This document shows positions 61,368-64,000 of a DNA stretch of 64,000 bases, in pieces (position 1 is the first letter of the stretch; every line of letters starts with the position of its first letter). The position numbers and the translations under genes are program-made. This stretch comes from Bugula neritina. Taxonomy: Eukaryota > Bryozoa > Gymnolaemata > Cheilostomatida > Bugulidae. The notes below the pieces were generated by a model. It did not search any database, had not been told where the DNA came from, and was given only the letters and a program-made list of their open reading frames with translations. The stretch lies in the NCBI GenBank assembly GCA_964035545.1, contig OZ037766.1, positions 1,669,501 through 1,733,500 on the forward strand, read 5' to 3'.

Positions 61368-62495
61368 TTAATCACCCTGCTCTAATGTATTGCATATGTG
61401 TTTGTTTATATAATTATTATAGTCCCTGTTACACAATTTCTTGCAGTACCGGGACTGGGTGGCATGTTTTAAAATGTTGTGCGGGGTGCGATCGTTAAGG
61501 CAAGCTAGGTGGAGGTGTTTTCTTTTTCTGATCTCACTTTTAGTTTCTTGGGATATCCAGAGTTTTGATTTTTTCTTTCTAAATTTGTATGGGATATTGG
61601 AATGTGCTACCTGAAGTATTCCAGATTTGAGATTATGCCATAACTGTTCAGCGCTACATTTCTTAGAGATATCTGAGGTGATTTTACAATGTAGGGAGTA
61701 ACAGTCCACGGTGATGTTCATTATGTCTGCCTTTTCAAATTGCCAATATGGTTTTGGTTTGGTTAAGGATGCTGTCCTTTTAATAACATTATCCGCCAAC
61801 ACATTGAAATTGATAATAAAATGGTCAGAGCAGGATGACTCAACTCGGGGGTTAGTGGTAGTTACATTTGTAACAACTAGATCAAGCGTATTACCTTTGT
61901 CGTGAGTAGGTTTATTGATAGCCTGAGAAAGATTATTCGAAATTATAAAATCTACGAACAATTGATGCAAGTTAGTTTCTCTTGTTGTTTTAAGTACAGG
62001 CCTGCTACTATCATTCCAGTCAATGTCAGGTAGGTTAAAATCCCCAACCATAACAATGTTCGGATTGGTTTGATCATAATACCAATTTACTATATCTTCT
62101 ACTTGTTTTATACAGGGTCTATGGTAATAGCATGCAATAGTGAAAGAATATCCACAGATTGATAAGTCAAGGGCAATGATTTCCCCAGGGTGTGAGGCAT
62201 TGATTCTACTAACAACAAAGGGACATTTATTGGATAGGCCTATAAGGACTCCACCTCCACGTCCTAGTCCGTCAGTTCGATCACGCCGGTACAGGGTGTA
62301 GTCCCTGGATAACTCATTATCGGAAACTGATGAATCTAGTTTTGTTTCACATAAGCAAAAGATATCTGGCGATTGCTGATCTAATAGCATGGAGAGTTTA
62401 TGTATTTTACCCCTGATACCATTACAATTCCAAGATATTACTTTTAACTCTTTTTGTTCTGCCATGATAGTTGAGTTGGACAGGTTAGTTAGCAT
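61368..62495 (-). pseudogene. ORF2, apurinic-type endonuclease part
   Basis: Starts at ATG 62495, overlapping the end of ORF1 by 11 nt (ATGCTAACTAA). Endonuclease motifs in order: VISWNCNGIRGK, DIFCLCETKLD, GGGVLIGLS, NIVMVGDFNLPDIDW, GNTLDLVVTN and CSDHFIINF. These include the Asn, Glu, Asp and His residues expected for the family. It ends at the premature TAA (61370-61368), just before the linker to the reverse transcriptase. Confidence 0.92.
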
Positions 62496-63468
62496 TAGAG
62501 TGGTAATGTCCAGCTGTGTTTTTATCAGTTATGGTGTTAGTCTCGCTGGGGTCCCGGAGAGATTCTGAAGCAATATTATCAGAGTCATGGGCAAACTTGG
62601 ACCAGCGGTCTAACCTGGATGTTTTAGACTTGGAGTAAATAGAGCCATTTCTTACTTGAAACATTTTGTCTGAGTGAGTTGCTTTTAATTCGTCCCTCAG
62701 TTTTCTAAGTTTATAGTCACGGTCACGCTCTTCAGGAGATAGGTCTGGTGTACAAAATGTGGATGCTTTATTTTCCCAGGTGTTGTATCTATACATAAAA
62801 TCATTTTTATTCATCTCAGAATTAAAGGTGGCTTTAACTGGTCTTATTTTGTCAGAGTTGGGGAGGTTCATGTTACGTCTACCTAGTCTAGAGAATTTTA
62901 ACAGAGACTCATGATTGAAACTTAGAATATCACATATTTCCATAATCTCTTCCATGGTATTGTTATTCTCTTTTAAGCCATGTATGATAACACTATGGGC
63001 ACGCTCTTCCTTCTCTTTTCGTTTCAGTTGGGATTGGGCATTGGTTTCCAATCTTTTGACAGTTTGTTTGATTTCAGTAAACCAGGGTTCTGTGTTATCG
63101 GGCTTGATTGTCTCAGATTTGGTCAGTTTGATATTCTCACAGACAAGGTTTTGGACAGAATCCATTTTAGTTTCTATTTGAGCAAGAGATTTTTTAATTT
63201 CATCACCGCTGATGTAATCACTGAGCGTGGGCTCACATGTCTGGCAATACCATTTCAAGCCAGATCTAGAAAACAGTTTGGTGATATCTATAGATCGATT
63301 TAGGTCCTTCCAGTCTGGTAGACAGTTGGTATGTGTCGATCTCGAACAGAGACAGCACTCAAGACTGGGTTTATTATATGTTGACATTGTGCATAATGTG
63401 CATGCATTAGAGCTCCCTGAGGTTGAACTAGTACGAGAACTCTGACCACCAGACTCCTTACCAGCCAT
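62485..63468 (-). CDS. Retrotransposon ORF1 with PHD-type zinc finger
   Basis: 327 aa. The N-terminus is Ser/Gly-rich, followed by a Cys/His-rich finger (CTLC ... CCLC ... HTNC ... WYCQTC) of PHD type, then a coiled region (MDSVQNLVCENIKLTK) and a basic C-terminal part with VIIHGLKENN and FSRLGRRN, as in RNA-binding ORF1 proteins of CR1/Jockey-group elements. Intact frame. Likely binds element RNA or chromatin; the exact function is unknown. Confidence 0.85.
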   Translation of the reverse strand: MAGKESGGQSSRTSSTSGSSNACTLCTMSTYNKPSLECCLCSRSTHTNCLPDWKDLNRSIDITKLFSRSGLKWYCQTCEPTLSDYISGDEIKKSLAQIETKMDSVQNLVCENIKLTKSETIKPDNTEPWFTEIKQTVKRLETNAQSQLKRKEKEERAHSVIIHGLKENNNTMEEIMEICDILSFNHESLLKFSRLGRRNMNLPNSDKIRPVKATFNSEMNKNDFMYRYNTWENKASTFCTPDLSPEERDRDYKLRKLRDELKATHSDKMFQVRNGSIYSKSKTSRLDRWSKFAHDSDNIASESLRDPSETNTITDKNTAGHYHSNAN

Positions 63469-63504
63469 TGCAGGTGTTTACAGACCAAGAATAGGTGTCA
63501 GATC

Positions 63505-63539
63505 AGATAGGTAAATAATTTACTCTAAAGCAGTCACTG

Positions 63540-63571
<32 letters not shown>

Positions 63572-64000
63572 ACTAAATAATTTACTCTAAAGTAGTCACT
63601 GTCTAGTGACTCAGAAAAATACTGACAACTGCGACAACTGAACTCAGTGACAACTGAACTCAAATCAACTCTAAAGCAGTCACTGAAAAAAAAGAAAAAA
63701 AAGAAAAAAAGAAAAAATAACTAAATAATTTACTCTAAAGTAGTCACTGTCTAGTGACTCAGAAAAATACTGACAACTGCGACAACTGAACTCAGTGACA
63801 ACTGAACTCAAATCAACTCTAAAGCAGTCACTGAGAAAAAAAAAAAATAACTAAATAATTTACTCTAAAGTAGTCACTGTCTAGTGACTCAGAAAAATAC
63901 TGACAACTGCGACAACTGAACTCAGTGACAACTGAACTCAAATCAACTCAAATCCAAAATCACTAAAAAAAAAAAAATAAAATAAAAAAAAAATAAATAA
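63505..64000. repeat. Tandem repeats at the 5' end of the retrotransposon
   Basis: Three copies (starting 63570, 63718 and 63848) and one partial copy (about 63509) of a unit of about 117 bp (TAACTAAATAATTTACTCTA ... CTAAAGCAGTCACTG), separated by variable A-rich linkers on the plus strand. Position upstream of ORF1 suggests a monomeric 5' UTR or promoter, as known for some mouse L1 elements. The array runs to the window edge. Confidence 0.8.

Larger units (their letters stand above)
59440..64000 (-). mobile_element. CR1/L2-like non-LTR retrotransposon, nearly complete
   Basis: Minus-strand element: 5' tandem repeats (from at least 64000 to about 63500), ORF1 (63468-62485), ORF2 endonuclease (62495-61371) and reverse transcriptase (down to 59748), then a 3' UTR of about 300 bp ending in a small hairpin and a short GAGAT pentamer tail. 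No poly(A) follows. Short repeated tails after a hairpin are typical of the CR1/L2 group. The 5' end may lie beyond the window. Clade name is by layout and motif only. Confidence 0.9.

Overview
The window is nuclear DNA from an invertebrate animal. It is AT-rich, and its genes have many short introns with GT-AG borders. The sodium channel is of the NaV2 class, which vertebrates lack, so a vertebrate is excluded; I cannot name the phylum. I rebuilt five multi-exon or single-exon gene models plus the 3' part of a sixth by joining exons in phase and matching them to known families. Every model closes in frame.

Layout. 1-7842 (+): 3' two thirds of a NaV2-type sodium channel (domain III to C-terminus). 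19771-9298 (-): complete bifunctional peptidylglycine alpha-amidating monooxygenase (PAM, 17 exons, 773 aa), convergent with the channel. 19772-26742: gene-poor. 31751-26743 (-): a 1605-aa protein joining a GlnD/DUF294-type nucleotidyltransferase to about 13 near-identical TPR repeats, with a frame-shifted hydrophobic tail. 31752-40883: no conserved gene, but a tandem segmental duplication with a 14-17-bp minisatellite bounded by splice-like sites, including two paralogous spliced 68-codon ORFs. 40884-47949 (+): TIMM44 (11 exons, 458 aa). 55356-49042 (-): NOLC1/Nopp140 (6 exons, 997 aa). 57537-56236 (-): CHMP7, single exon. About 59440-64000 (-): a CR1/L2-like non-LTR retrotransposon with a PHD-type ORF1 and an ORF2 broken by one stop codon.

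The genes are not a functional cluster: excitability, neuropeptide amidation, mitochondrial import, nucleolar assembly and ESCRT-III are unrelated roles. What unites the window is its introns. Nearly every longer intron holds a tandem array, and several arrays start inside an exon and copy the splice site itself (PAM exon 16; TIMM44 exons 6 and 7; the TIMM44 exon 11 acceptor). The result is ladders of alternative donors or acceptors. This recurrent duplication of splice borders, the spliced minisatellite ORFs, and the frame-shifted TPR tail are the most unusual signals here.
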